Below, in pieces: positions 34,604 to 44,874 of a stretch of 64,000 bases of DNA; position 1 is the stretch's first letter, and every line of letters begins with the position of its first letter. Made by a program: the position numbers and the translations under genes. Below the pieces are notes generated by a model. It saw nothing but the letters and a program-made list of their open reading frames with translations, did not search any database and was not told where the DNA came from. The DNA lies in the NCBI RefSeq assembly GCF_002150765.1, contig NZ_MUYM01000018.1, positions 30,365 through 94,364 on the forward strand, given 5' to 3'. Source of the DNA: Lentzea kentuckyensis. GTDB taxonomy: Bacteria; Actinomycetota; Actinomycetes; Mycobacteriales; Pseudonocardiaceae.

Positions 34604-36784
34604 ATGAACGTCCTCGAAGCGGTCCTGGAAAGGATCACCTACGCCAACGAGGACAACGGCTACACCGTCGCCAAGGTCGACACCGGCCGCGGTGACCTCG
34701 TCACGGTCGTCGGCGCGTTGCTCGGCGCGCAGCCCGGCGAGTCGATCCGGATGCGCGGCACCTGGGGCTCGCACCCGCAGTACGGCAAGCAGTTCCACGT
34801 CGACGACTACACGACGATCCTGCCCGCGACGATCCAGGGCATCCGCCGCTACCTCGGGTCCGGCCTGATCAAGGGCATCGGCCCGGTGCTCGCGGACAAG
34901 ATCGTCACGCACTTCGGCGTCGACGCGCTGGACGTCATCGAGCACACGCCCGAACGCCTCATCGAGGTCCCGAAGCTCGGCCCCAAGCGCACCAAGCTCA
35001 TCGCGGACGCCTGGGAGGAGCAGAAGGCCATCAAGGAGGTCATGGTCTTCCTGCAGGGCGTCGGCGTGTCCACGTCGCTGGCCGTCCGGGTCTACAAGCA
35101 GTACGGGGACAAGGCCATCGAGGTCGTCCGGGAAGAGCCGTACCGGCTGGCGAGCGACGTCTGGGGGATCGGCTTCAAGACCGCCGACGTGATCGCGAAG
35201 GCCGTCGGCATCCCGCACGACAGCCCGCAACGCGTCAAGGCCGGCCTGCAGTTCACGTTGTCCGAGGCCACCACCGACGGCAACTGCTACCTGCCGGAAC
35301 AGGCTCTCATCGCGGACGCCATCAAGATCCTCCAGGTCGACACCGGCCTGGTCATCGACTGCCTCGCCGAGCTCGTCGACGAGGAGGGCGTGGTCCGCGA
35401 GGAACTCCCGGACGACGAGATCGCCATCTACCTGATCCCGTTCCACCGCGCCGAGATCTCGATGGCCGCGCAGCTCAAACGCCTCCTGCACAGCGAGCAC
35501 GACCGCATGCCGAGCTTCCGGGACGTCAACTGGGACAAGGCCTTCGCCTGGCTCGGCACCGACCTCGAAGAACACCAGGCAGCCGCCGTCAAGCTCGCGC
35601 TGACGCAGAAGGTCGCGGTGCTCACCGGCGGGCCGGGCTGCGGCAAGAGCTTCACCGTCCGCTCGATCGTCCGGCTGGCCCAGGCCAAAAAAGCCAAGAT
35701 CGTGCTCGCCGCGCCGACCGGCCGGGCCGCCAAGCGCCTCACCGAGCTGACCGGCCACGAGGCCCGCACGGTCCACCGGCTCCTCGAACTGAAGCCCGGC
35801 GGCGACGCGGCGTACGACCGCGATCACCCGCTCGACGCCGACCTGGTCGTCGTGGACGAGGCCTCGATGCTGGACCTGTTGCTGGCCAACAAACTCGTGA
35901 AGGCGGTCCCGCCCGGCGCCCACCTGTTGCTCGTCGGCGACGTCGACCAGCTGCCGTCCGTCGGCGCGGGCGAGGTGCTCAGAGACGTTCTCGCGCAGGG
36001 AAGCCCGATCCCGAACGTCCGCCTCACGCACATCTTCCGGCAGGCCCAGGAGTCCGGCGTCGTCACGAACGCCCACCGCATCAACAGCGGCGATTATCCG
36101 CTGGTACAAGGACTTCCGGACTTCTTCCTGTTCAGCACGGACGAAGCGGAGGAAGCGGCGACGATGACCGTCGACGTCGTGGCGAACCGCATCCCGCGCA
36201 AGTTCCGGCTCGACCCGCGCAAGGACATCCAGGTCCTCGCGCCGATGCACCGCGGCCCGGCGGGCGCCGGCGCGCTCAACACCGTGCTCCAGGAGGCCCT
36301 GACGCCGTCACGCGACAACCTGCCGGAGAAACGGTTCGGCGGCAGGGTGTTCAAGCTCGGCGACAAGGTCACCCAGATCCGCAACAACTACGACAAGGGC
36401 AAGAACGGCGTCTTCAACGGCACCCTGGGCGTGGTCATCGCGTTGGACCCGGTCGAGCAGAAGCTGACGATCCGCACCGACGAGGACGAAGAGGTCGACT
36501 ACGAGTTCTCGGAACTGGACGAGCTGAGCCACGCCTACGCCATGACCATCCACCGGTCACAGGGCAGCGAGTACCCGTGCGTGGTCATCCCGATCACGAC
36601 CAGCGCGTGGATGATGCTGCAGCGCAACCTGCTCTACACCGCCGTCACCCGCGCGAAGAAGCTCGTCGTTCTGGTGGGTAGCAAACGAGCTATCGGCCAG
36701 GCCGTCAGAACGGTGGGGGCGGGTCGCCGCCACACCGCGCTGGCCCACCGCCTCCGGACTACACCGAGGTCAGATAGTCCGTGA
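34604..36784 (+). CDS. recD2: RecD2-type SF1B DNA helicase
   Basis: 726 residues. The N-terminal OB-like region (VLEAVLERITYANEDNGYTV) and helix-hairpin-helix segment (LIKGIGPVLADKI) are typical of RecD2, which acts without RecBC. Helicase motif I is GGPGCGKS, motif II is DEASM in VVVDEASML, and the C-terminal UvrD-like part has TIHRSQGSE and YTAVTRAKK. It unwinds DNA 5' to 3' in repair. The ATG at 34604 was chosen because the conserved N-terminus begins there. The last 26 bases overlap the convergent alpha/beta hydrolase gene, so the C-terminal tail (after VGSKRAIGQAV) is short and variable. Confidence 0.92.
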   Translation: MNVLEAVLERITYANEDNGYTVAKVDTGRGDLVTVVGALLGAQPGESIRMRGTWGSHPQYGKQFHVDDYTTILPATIQGIRRYLGSGLIKGIGPVLADKIVTHFGVDALDVIEHTPERLIEVPKLGPKRTKLIADAWEEQKAIKEVMVFLQGVGVSTSLAVRVYKQYGDKAIEVVREEPYRLASDVWGIGFKTADVIAKAVGIPHDSPQRVKAGLQFTLSEATTDGNCYLPEQALIADAIKILQVDTGLVIDCLAELVDEEGVVREELPDDEIAIYLIPFHRAEISMAAQLKRLLHSEHDRMPSFRDVNWDKAFAWLGTDLEEHQAAAVKLALTQKVAVLTGGPGCGKSFTVRSIVRLAQAKKAKIVLAAPTGRAAKRLTELTGHEARTVHRLLELKPGGDAAYDRDHPLDADLVVVDEASMLDLLLANKLVKAVPPGAHLLLVGDVDQLPSVGAGEVLRDVLAQGSPIPNVRLTHIFRQAQESGVVTNAHRINSGDYPLVQGLPDFFLFSTDEAEEAATMTVDVVANRIPRKFRLDPRKDIQVLAPMHRGPAGAGALNTVLQEALTPSRDNLPEKRFGGRVFKLGDKVTQIRNNYDKGKNGVFNGTLGVVIALDPVEQKLTIRTDEDEEVDYEFSELDELSHAYAMTIHRSQGSEYPCVVIPITTSAWMMLQRNLLYTAVTRAKKLVVLVGSKRAIGQAVRTVGAGRRHTALAHRLRTTPRSDSP

Positions 36785-37523
36785 TCAAGCGTGCCCACGG
36801 CACCGCGGACTCCAGCGCGATCGCGTGCCCACACGCGAGGTCGGTGTACTTGGACCCCGGGATGAGGTCCGCGACCTGCTTGCCCAGTTCGTGCGACAGC
36901 AGCTGGTCACCGGACGCGCCGATCACCAGCGTCGGCTGCGAGACCCGCGGCAACAACTCGGTCAGGTCGATCCTCAGGATCAGGTCGACGTGCGCGGGCG
37001 TTCCGGCCGGCACGCTCGCGCCGATCAGTTCGGCGAACCCCTCCGCCTGCGCCGGAGTGAGCTTCGCCAGGTACTCCTTGCTGCACATCACCGAGAGGAT
37101 GAACCGCGACAGCACCGCGCGGGACCCGTCCAGCAACGACTTCCACTGGGTGATCTTCGCCCGAGTCGCCGCGTCGGCCTTCGTGAACGGCGTGCTCAGC
37201 ACCAGTCCGCGCACCCGTTCGGGGTGCCGCACGGCGATGGTGACGGCGACCGCGGAGCCCATCGAGTAGCCGGAGACGAAGAACGACTCGTGCCCGGCCT
37301 GGACCGCGATGTCCACGAGGTCGTCCGCGAGCCGGTCCAGGTCGAGCGGGCCCGCGGCCTTCGGCGAGCCGCCCGAACCCGGCAGGTCCGGTGCGATGAC
37401 GGTGAAGCGCTGGGTGAGGGTCCCCAGGATCGGGCCGTAGTTGGCCTGCACGCTGCCGCCCGCGCCGTGCACGAGCAGCAGGGCCGGGCCGGTGCCCTTG
37501 ACGACGGTGGACAGGCCGGTCAT
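36759..37523 (-). CDS. alpha/beta hydrolase
   Basis: 254 residues with the canonical fold: oxyanion HGAGGS near 19-24, nucleophile elbow G-Y-S87-M-G, acid loop in VIGASGDQLL and His in CGHAIALE. No signal peptide, so it is cytoplasmic. The substrate is unknown; this group includes esterases and haloperoxidase-like enzymes. A GGGGG ribosome-binding site precedes the ATG at 37523. It is 20 bases downstream of a 37-codon ORF on the same strand and probably shares its mRNA. Confidence 0.88.
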   Translation of the reverse strand: MTGLSTVVKGTGPALLLVHGAGGSVQANYGPILGTLTQRFTVIAPDLPGSGGSPKAAGPLDLDRLADDLVDIAVQAGHESFFVSGYSMGSAVAVTIAVRHPERVRGLVLSTPFTKADAATRAKITQWKSLLDGSRAVLSRFILSVMCSKEYLAKLTPAQAEGFAELIGASVPAGTPAHVDLILRIDLTELLPRVSQPTLVIGASGDQLLSHELGKQVADLIPGSKYTDLACGHAIALESAVPWARLITDYLTSV

Positions 37524-37543
37524 GGGAAACCCCCGAGGTTTCG

Positions 37544-37657
37544 TCAGTCCATGCTGCGAACGATGGTCGGCTCGAGCCCCTCGTCGTCGTCCGTGAGAGA
37601 ACCGCGCCAGGGGAAGTGGGAGATCTCAGCGACAGTGTCCTTGTAGAGATGGTCCAT
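37544..37657 (-). CDS. small ORF (37 aa) upstream of the hydrolase
   Basis: The ATG at 37655-37657 has GGGGAG eight bases upstream. The frame encodes 37 residues starting MDHLYKDTVAEI and ending EGLEPTIVRSMD, with an SHFPWRG motif in the middle and an acidic TDDDEGLE block. No membrane segment or cysteine is present. Spacing and strand fit a bicistronic unit with the alpha/beta hydrolase. I do not recognise the family. The good ribosome-binding site and non-random composition argue for a real gene; a peptide natural-product precursor or a small regulator are both open. Confidence 0.5.
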   Translation of the reverse strand: MDHLYKDTVAEISHFPWRGSLTDDDEGLEPTIVRSMD

Positions 37658-37841
37658 GGCTTGCGCTCCCCGTTCTCTTCCCGAGACTCAGAATAGCTGG
37701 TGCGATTCTGGGGGAAAGGCTAATGATTTTCGTCACAACGCGCCAAGGGGCCGCATTCCCGATCCCAAGCACCGGACGGTAATCATCCGGTCGGTCGAAC
37801 GGACTGGCGTGACTGCGCCGGACGGCCGATCATCGTTGATC

Positions 37842-39119
37842 ATGCGAACCGCCGTCGCCCTGGTTGCCTGTCTGGCTCTGCTGCTGAGCCCCTCACCAGC
37901 GCCGGCGGAGGGCCCGCAACCGACATATGTGCTGCGTGTGGCCGCACCAACGGGTGATTCCGCGCAACGGCTGCTCGCGCTCGGCTACGACGTCCTGGAG
38001 CAGCGCGACGGCGCCGACCTGTTCGTGCTGGGCGATCCGCACACCGCCGACAAGCTGCGTTCCGACGGTTTCGGGTCCTCTGTCGAGACGGCGATGCCTC
38101 CGTCTCAATGGGCGCCGCGCTCTCTCGCGGACACGACTTACTACGGCGGCTATCGCACCATTACCGCCCATCTCACCCATCTCGACGAAGTCGCCCAAAG
38201 CCATCCCGATCTCGCGACGGTCGTCGACTACGGCGACTCCTGGCGCAAGACCCAGGGCAGTGGCGGACACGACCTGAAAGCCATCTGCATCACGCGGAAA
38301 AGCCCAGGTGACTGCGCATTGACGCCCACCGCGCCGAAACCGCGCCTGTTCGTGATGGGCCAGCTCCACGCCCGTGAAATCACCACCGGCGACATGGCGT
38401 GGCGATTCGTCGACGACCTGGTCGGCTCCGACCTCACCGCGCTGCTCGGCGAGATCGAGGTCTGGGTGGTCCCGATCGCCAACCCCGACGGCGTCGAGAT
38501 CGTCGAGTCCGGCGGCGACACCCCCGTCCTGCACCGCAAGAACGCCAACGGCACCTGCGGCTCCGGCCCGCGCGGCGTCGACCTCAACCGCAACGCCGGC
38601 TCGCACTGGGGCGAGGTCGGCACGTCCACCAACAAGTGCAGCGACATCTACCGCGGCCCGCGCGCCGACTCCGAGGTCGAGACCCAGGCCCTGGAGTCGT
38701 TGTGGCGCAAGCTCTACCGCGACACCCGCGCACCCGGCGACACGGCGGCGGCCAGCACGGACACCACCGGCGCCGTGATCTCCATGCACAGCTACGGAGA
38801 CTATGTGCTCTTCCCGTGGGGCTGGAGCACCCAGAAGACCGGCAACGACGCCGCGCTGCGTAAGATGGCGCAGGACATGGCCTCGCTGTCGGGCCTCCGC
38901 GCCGGCCAGCCCGGTGAGCTGCTCTACAACGCTTCCGGCGCCACGGACGACTGGGTGTACGAGGACCTGGGCGTGCCCAGCTTCGTGTGGGAGATCGGCG
39001 CTTCGTCCGGCACGTGCGGCGGCTTCCTGCCGCCGTTCTCGTGCCAGCAGGACGTGCATTGGCCGAAAGTGCGTTCCATGCTCGTTTCGGCCATGAAAGC
39101 GGCGCACAAGCCCTACTGA
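37842..39119 (+). CDS. secreted M14 zinc carboxypeptidase
   Basis: 425 residues. A signal peptide is followed by a propeptide-like region. The peptidase domain begins near residue 98 (TTYYGGYRTITAHL). Zinc ligands are His176 and Glu179 in GQLHARE, with a later His in VISMHSYGDYVLFPWGW and the general-base Glu in SFVWEIG. The domain ends close to the C-terminus, with no added carbohydrate-binding module. The start at 37842 places the hydrophobic signal core directly after MRT. It probably degrades peptides outside the cell. It heads a run of secreted hydrolases, all on the plus strand. Confidence 0.9.
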   Translation: MRTAVALVACLALLLSPSPAPAEGPQPTYVLRVAAPTGDSAQRLLALGYDVLEQRDGADLFVLGDPHTADKLRSDGFGSSVETAMPPSQWAPRSLADTTYYGGYRTITAHLTHLDEVAQSHPDLATVVDYGDSWRKTQGSGGHDLKAICITRKSPGDCALTPTAPKPRLFVMGQLHAREITTGDMAWRFVDDLVGSDLTALLGEIEVWVVPIANPDGVEIVESGGDTPVLHRKNANGTCGSGPRGVDLNRNAGSHWGEVGTSTNKCSDIYRGPRADSEVETQALESLWRKLYRDTRAPGDTAAASTDTTGAVISMHSYGDYVLFPWGWSTQKTGNDAALRKMAQDMASLSGLRAGQPGELLYNASGATDDWVYEDLGVPSFVWEIGASSGTCGGFLPPFSCQQDVHWPKVRSMLVSAMKAAHKPY

Positions 39120-39135
39120 CGGCATGTTGGATGTC

Positions 39136-40215
39136 ATGGGGACACGCTTACTGGCCACTGTTGCCGCCTTCAGCCTGCTGTTCACCGGCACCGCGGTCGC
39201 CGACGACCAGCAGATCGACCGCAAGATCGTCCAGCAGGCCCTGGACCAGATCACCAGCACGGCAGCTCAGGGCGCGCAGCTTCGCGTCACGGAAGGCCGC
39301 GACACGTTCACCGCCCGGTCCGGCACCGCAGAACTGGGCGGCAACCGCCCGGTTCCGCTGGACGGCCGGTTCCGCGCGGGCAGCATCACCAAGTCCTTCA
39401 CCGCGACGGTCGTGCTCCAGCTCGCCGGCGAGGGGAAGGTCGAGCTGGACGCACCGGTGAACCGTTACCTGCCGGGCCTGGTCGACGCCCGGATCACCGT
39501 CCGCCAACTGCTGCAGCACACCAGCGGCCTGTACAACTACACCAACGCCATCGGGTTCAGCCCGCAGGAGTTCGAACCGATCCGGTTCAAGCAGTGGACG
39601 CCCGCCGAGCTCATCGCGATCTCGACGAGCAGGCCGCTGCAGTCCGATCCCGGCACCAAGTGGGAGTACAACAACACCGGGTTCGTCATCCTCGGCCAGC
39701 TGATCGAGAAGATCACCAAGCAGCCCTACGAGCGCACGGTCCAGCAGCGCGTCCTGAGGCCGTTGCACCTCAACGACACCATGCTGCCCGGCAACAACCC
39801 GAACATCCACGGCCCGCACGCCCACTCGTACGGCGTGGTGAACGGCGAGCCGACCGACACCACCCGCTGGAACCCGTCGGTCTTCTGGGCCGTGGGCGAC
39901 ATCGTCACGACGACCAAGGACCTCGACACGTTCTACGCGGCACTGCTCAGCGGCAAGCTCCTGAAGCCCGCGCAGCAGACCGAACTGATGAAGACCACCC
40001 CGGTCAGCCCGGAGTACGGGCTCGGCCTGTTCATCCAGAAAGCGCCGTGCGGCACCACGATCATCGGCCACACCGGCAGCGTTCCCGGCTTCGGCAGCTA
40101 CGCGTTCTTCACCCCGGACCTGCAGCGCCGGGCGGAGCTGTCCGCCTCCGCGGGCGTCGGCACGGGCGATCCGTCACCGGGCTACTTCGGGCTCCTCAAC
40201 GAGATCTTCTGCTGA
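39136..40215 (+). CDS. secreted serine hydrolase, beta-lactamase/DD-peptidase-like (copy 1)
   Basis: 359 residues, S12-type (class C beta-lactamase fold). The signal peptide ends near TAVA. The catalytic S-x-x-K reads SITK in RAGSITKSFT, the Y-x-N reads YNN in KWEYNNTGFV and the third motif is HTG in GHTGSVPG. Such proteins act on D-amino-acyl peptides or esters. It is the first of three tandem paralogues with near-identical motif order. ATG 39136 was chosen to match the paralogues' N-termini; ATG 39124 is possible. It lies 16 bases after the carboxypeptidase stop. Confidence 0.9.
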   Translation: MGTRLLATVAAFSLLFTGTAVADDQQIDRKIVQQALDQITSTAAQGAQLRVTEGRDTFTARSGTAELGGNRPVPLDGRFRAGSITKSFTATVVLQLAGEGKVELDAPVNRYLPGLVDARITVRQLLQHTSGLYNYTNAIGFSPQEFEPIRFKQWTPAELIAISTSRPLQSDPGTKWEYNNTGFVILGQLIEKITKQPYERTVQQRVLRPLHLNDTMLPGNNPNIHGPHAHSYGVVNGEPTDTTRWNPSVFWAVGDIVTTTKDLDTFYAALLSGKLLKPAQQTELMKTTPVSPEYGLGLFIQKAPCGTTIIGHTGSVPGFGSYAFFTPDLQRRAELSASAGVGTGDPSPGYFGLLNEIFC

Positions 40216-40296
40216 ACGGACCAAGGGCAACCCCTAGGGCATCAGTCAGCCTCAAGGAGGATGCGGCGGATCCCGTGCCTCGCCAGGGTGGGAGGC

Positions 40297-41388
40297 ATGG
40301 GGATTCGATTGGTAGCCACCGTTACCGCAGCCAGTCTGCTGGCCCTGACCACCGCGGGCGTCGCGACGGCAGACGACCAGAGCGTCGACCGCAAGGTCGT
40401 CCAGCAGGCGTTGGACCAGATCACGCAAAGCGGGGGAGCGCTTGGCGTGCAGGCCCGAGTCACGGACGGACGGCAGCGTTTCACCGCCCGGTCCGGCAAG
40501 GCAGAGCTGAACAGCGACCAGCCGGTGCCGCTCGACGGCAGATTCCGAGTCGGCAGCATCACCAAGACGTTCGTGTCGACGGTGACGCTGCAGCTCGCGG
40601 GCGAGGGCAAGGTCGACCTGGACGCGCCGGTCGTCCGCTACCTGCCCGGCCTGATCGACGGCCGCATCACCGTTCGCCAGGTCCTGCAGCACACCAGCGG
40701 CCTCTACAACTACACCGACGCGTTGCCGCTGAACCCGGACGAGTTCGAGCAGATCCGCTACAAGCACTGGTCACCGCAGGAGCTCCTCGCGCTGTCCACG
40801 AGCAAGCCGCTGGACTTCGACCCCGGCACCAAGTGGAGTTACTCCAACACCAACTACGTCGTCGCGGGCCTGCTGGTGGAGAAGCTGACCGGCAGGCCGT
40901 TCGAGAAGGCGGTCGAGCAGCGGATCCTGAGGCCGTTGCACCTCGACGACACCGAGTTGCCCGGCGACAACCCGAACATCAGGGGCCCGCACGCGCACGG
41001 CTACTGGACGGTGAACGGCAAGCCGTCCGACATCACCCGGCTCAACCCGTCGGTCGCCTGGGCCGCCGGTGAGATGATCTCGACGACCCGCGACCTGGAC
41101 ACGTTCGTCACGGCGCTGGCCGCGGGCAAGCTGCTCAAGCCCGCGCAGCAGCAGGAGATCAGCAAGACCACCGCGGTCAGCCCGGACTACGGCCTCGGCC
41201 TGTCGGTCGAGACGCTGCCGTGCGGCACCAAGGTGTGGGGCCACGGCGGCGGCATCCCCGGCTACTCGTCGCAGCTGCTCACCACGCCGGACACCAAGAA
41301 GCGGCTCGAACTCAGCGCCACCAGCGCGCCGGTCGCCGGCAACCCCGGTGACGCCTTCGTCAAGCTGCTCACCGAGGTCTTCTGCTGA
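40297..41388 (+). CDS. secreted serine hydrolase, beta-lactamase/DD-peptidase-like (copy 2)
   Basis: 363 residues, paralogue of its two neighbours. A signal peptide (GIRLVATVTAASLLALTTAG) is followed by DRKVVQQALDQIT, the same block as in copy 1. Catalytic motifs are SITK, YSN in KWSYSNTNYV and HGG in GHGGGIPGY. The third motif thus differs from the HTG of copy 1, which may change specificity. ATG 40297 keeps the paralogue alignment; the AAGGAGG just before the other ATG (40261) leaves no spacer, so that start is unlikely. Confidence 0.9.
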   Translation: MGIRLVATVTAASLLALTTAGVATADDQSVDRKVVQQALDQITQSGGALGVQARVTDGRQRFTARSGKAELNSDQPVPLDGRFRVGSITKTFVSTVTLQLAGEGKVDLDAPVVRYLPGLIDGRITVRQVLQHTSGLYNYTDALPLNPDEFEQIRYKHWSPQELLALSTSKPLDFDPGTKWSYSNTNYVVAGLLVEKLTGRPFEKAVEQRILRPLHLDDTELPGDNPNIRGPHAHGYWTVNGKPSDITRLNPSVAWAAGEMISTTRDLDTFVTALAAGKLLKPAQQQEISKTTAVSPDYGLGLSVETLPCGTKVWGHGGGIPGYSSQLLTTPDTKKRLELSATSAPVAGNPGDAFVKLLTEVFC

Positions 41389-41390
41389 CC

Positions 41391-42455
41391 ATGAAACTGG
41401 TAGCCGCACTCACCGCGGCCGCCCTGCTCTCGACCGCCGGTGTCGCCTCCGCGGCACCGGCGGTTCGGCAGGAGGCCGTGCAACAGATCATCGACGAGCT
41501 CACGAGAACCGGTGGCGCACTGGGCATCCAGGCCCGGATCGACGGACATGACACCGTTCGCTCGGGCATCGCCGAGTACGGGTCGCGCAAACCCGTGCCG
41601 CACAACGGAACCTTCCGCATCGCCAGTGTCACCAAGACGTTCGTGTCGACGGTCGTGCTGCAGCTCGTCGGTGAGGGAAGACTTGGCCTGGACGAGCCGG
41701 TCTCGCGTCACCTGCCGGGCCTGGTCGACGACCGCATCACCGTTCGCCAGCTGCTGCAGCACACCAGCGGCCTCTTCGACCACACGGAAGCTCTGCCGCT
41801 CGACCCGGCCGGTTTCCCGTCCATCCGCTTCAGGACGTGGGAGCCGCGCGAGCTGGTCGCGATCTCCACGAGCCGTCCGCTCGGCTTCCCGCCCGGCACG
41901 CGCCACAGCTACTCCAACACGGGCTACGTCGTGCTGGGCCTGCTGATCGAGAAGGTCACCGGCAGGCCGTACCAGCAGGCGGTCGAGCAGCGGGTCCTGA
42001 AGCCGTTGCGGCTCAAGGACACCGTGCTGCCGCGCAACTCCGTGGACGTTCCGGGCCCGCACGCGCACGGCTACTACCCCGACGCGAACGGCAAACCCGT
42101 GGACGTCACGCGCCTCAACCCGTCGTGGGGATGGGCCGCCGGCGAGATGATCTCAACGACCCGCGACCTCGACACGTTCCTGCGGGCGTTGCTCACCGGG
42201 AAACTGCTGAAACCCGCGCAGCAACAGGAACTCACCCGCACCACGGAGGTGAGCCCGGACTACGGCCTGGGCATCTCCGTCACGAAGTTGCCTTGTGGCA
42301 CCACGGTTTACGGCCACGACGGCTCGATCCACGGCTACGGGTCGTTGATGCTCGGCACGTCCGGCAAGCGCCTGGAGCTCTCGGTCACGGAGGCCGCGAA
42401 CGGCGGCGAACCCGGCGACGGCTACCTCAGGCTGGTGGAGAAGGTCTTCTGCTGA
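41391..42455 (+). CDS. secreted serine hydrolase, beta-lactamase/DD-peptidase-like (copy 3)
   Basis: 354 residues, third tandem paralogue, starting 2 bases after the stop of copy 2, so co-translated. The signal peptide ends near ASA. Motifs are SVTK, YSN in HSYSNTGYV and HDG in GHDGSIHGY. The third motif differs in all three copies (HTG, HGG, HDG), which suggests divergence after duplication. A strong hairpin follows the stop. Confidence 0.9.
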   Translation: MKLVAALTAAALLSTAGVASAAPAVRQEAVQQIIDELTRTGGALGIQARIDGHDTVRSGIAEYGSRKPVPHNGTFRIASVTKTFVSTVVLQLVGEGRLGLDEPVSRHLPGLVDDRITVRQLLQHTSGLFDHTEALPLDPAGFPSIRFRTWEPRELVAISTSRPLGFPPGTRHSYSNTGYVVLGLLIEKVTGRPYQQAVEQRVLKPLRLKDTVLPRNSVDVPGPHAHGYYPDANGKPVDVTRLNPSWGWAAGEMISTTRDLDTFLRALLTGKLLKPAQQQELTRTTEVSPDYGLGISVTKLPCGTTVYGHDGSIHGYGSLMLGTSGKRLELSVTEAANGGEPGDGYLRLVEKVFC

Positions 42456-42462
42456 ACGCAAA

Positions 42463-42489
42463 AGGGGAGCTGGGTTGACCAGCTCCCCT
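42463..42489. terminator. hairpin between serine hydrolase copy 3 and chitinase
   Basis: An 11-bp perfect stem, AGGGGAGCTGG (42463-42473) and CCAGCTCCCCT (42479-42489), with loop GTTGA. It lies between two convergent genes, so it can serve both. Confidence 0.85.
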
Positions 42490-42505
42490 CCCGGCGTTGT
42501 GAGGA

Positions 42506-44122
<1,617 letters not shown>

Positions 44123-44158
44123 CGGTCTCCTCAGTCGCAGGGGGTTACCCGAACGATG

Positions 44159-44170
44159 TGGTTTAGACCA
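44159..44170 (-). promoter_or_regulatory. dre-like site 1 (DasR operator)
   Basis: TGGTTTAGACCA differs at one position from the core of the 16-bp dre consensus (TGGTCTAGACCA) known for DasR in streptomycetes. It lies 37 bases upstream of the chitinase ATG. Confidence 0.75.
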
Positions 44171-44181
44171 CTCGAAGGTCA

Positions 44182-44193
44182 AGGTCTAGACCT
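44182..44193 (-). promoter_or_regulatory. dre-like site 2 (DasR operator)
   Basis: AGGTCTAGACCT is a perfect palindrome sharing the GGTCTAGACC core of dre. Its centre is 23 bases from that of site 1, about two helical turns, so both sites lie on the same face of the DNA. Confidence 0.72.
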
Positions 44194-44358
44194 CTGCCGT
44201 CACTCGAACGGAGCAGTCCGAAAACGGTTCCAAGACGCTGGTTGTCCAGTTTCGGTCTACTTGGTTAACCATTGGAGGGGTTCCGAGACGACAGCCCTTC
44301 GGGTTGAGTTTTCGCGCGGTGACTGCACAAAGAGGACGGTCGGCCCTAACTTCGTTCC

Positions 44359-44634
44359 ATGCCAAAGCGTTTCTCCACGGCGCGCGGCGTGAGTTCGGGC
44401 GCTCACGCGGGGGTGGCGGGAAGCTTCGAGCTGATGAGGTTCGACAGGGTCGAACCGGTTGTCTTTCTGGAGAGCAACAACTCCAACCTCGTCGTCGAGC
44501 ACAAGGACGCTGTCAGCGACCAAGCTTGCCTCCTGACCCACTCCGCCATGCTCGCGCAGGGGTCCCCCTCCAGGGCAAGGCCCCGGCAAAGTCGTTTCTG
44601 CTGGTGGGTGTCTGCAAGTACTACCAACTCTTGA
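44359..44634 (+). pseudogene. relic of a DUF5753 (XRE/Scr1-type) regulator C-terminus
   Basis: The frame contains VSSGAHAGVAGSFELMRF followed by EPVVFLESNNSNLVVEHKD. This matches the conserved FSAGAH-x-G-x-x-GSF-x-x-x-x-F and VVY-x-E pattern near the end of DUF5753 regulators such as the intact one at 61525-62388. The HTH and the first two thirds of the domain are missing, and the end runs into the dispersed repeat. It is therefore a truncated remnant. Base composition here is lower in GC than in the flanks. It could be annotated as a 91-aa hypothetical. Confidence 0.6.
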
Positions 44635-44760
44635 TCAAATCGCCGCCAACTACACCCAACGTGTTCGTCAGTTGCCGAACATGACTGAGCCGGGCGCTGG
44701 GATCGACGAGGCCAGTTGGTAGTAGCAAAGTGCTTGTTGATGTTGGGTTGGTGGTACTTG
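44609..44760 (+). repeat. intergenic repeat, copy 2 (GTTGGTAGTA-box element)
   Basis: Counterpart of the element at 25440-25583: the TCTGCAAGTACTACCAAC block at 44611-44628, the AGTTGGTAGTAG box at 44714-44725 and the TTGGTGGTACTTGCA box at 44748-44762. It lies upstream of the HAD-like gene in the same orientation. It overlaps the end of the DUF5753 relic. No open frame of interest runs through it. Confidence 0.65.
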
Positions 44761-44874
44761 CACACGCCATTGGCTCGTGGTCCGCGTTCCTGGTCTCGGT
44801 GAAGGCCGGCGAGTTCGCACGTTCGGGTCAAACCGACTAGTCCGCCGAGCGTCGCCGCCGTCCGTGCCCCAACG

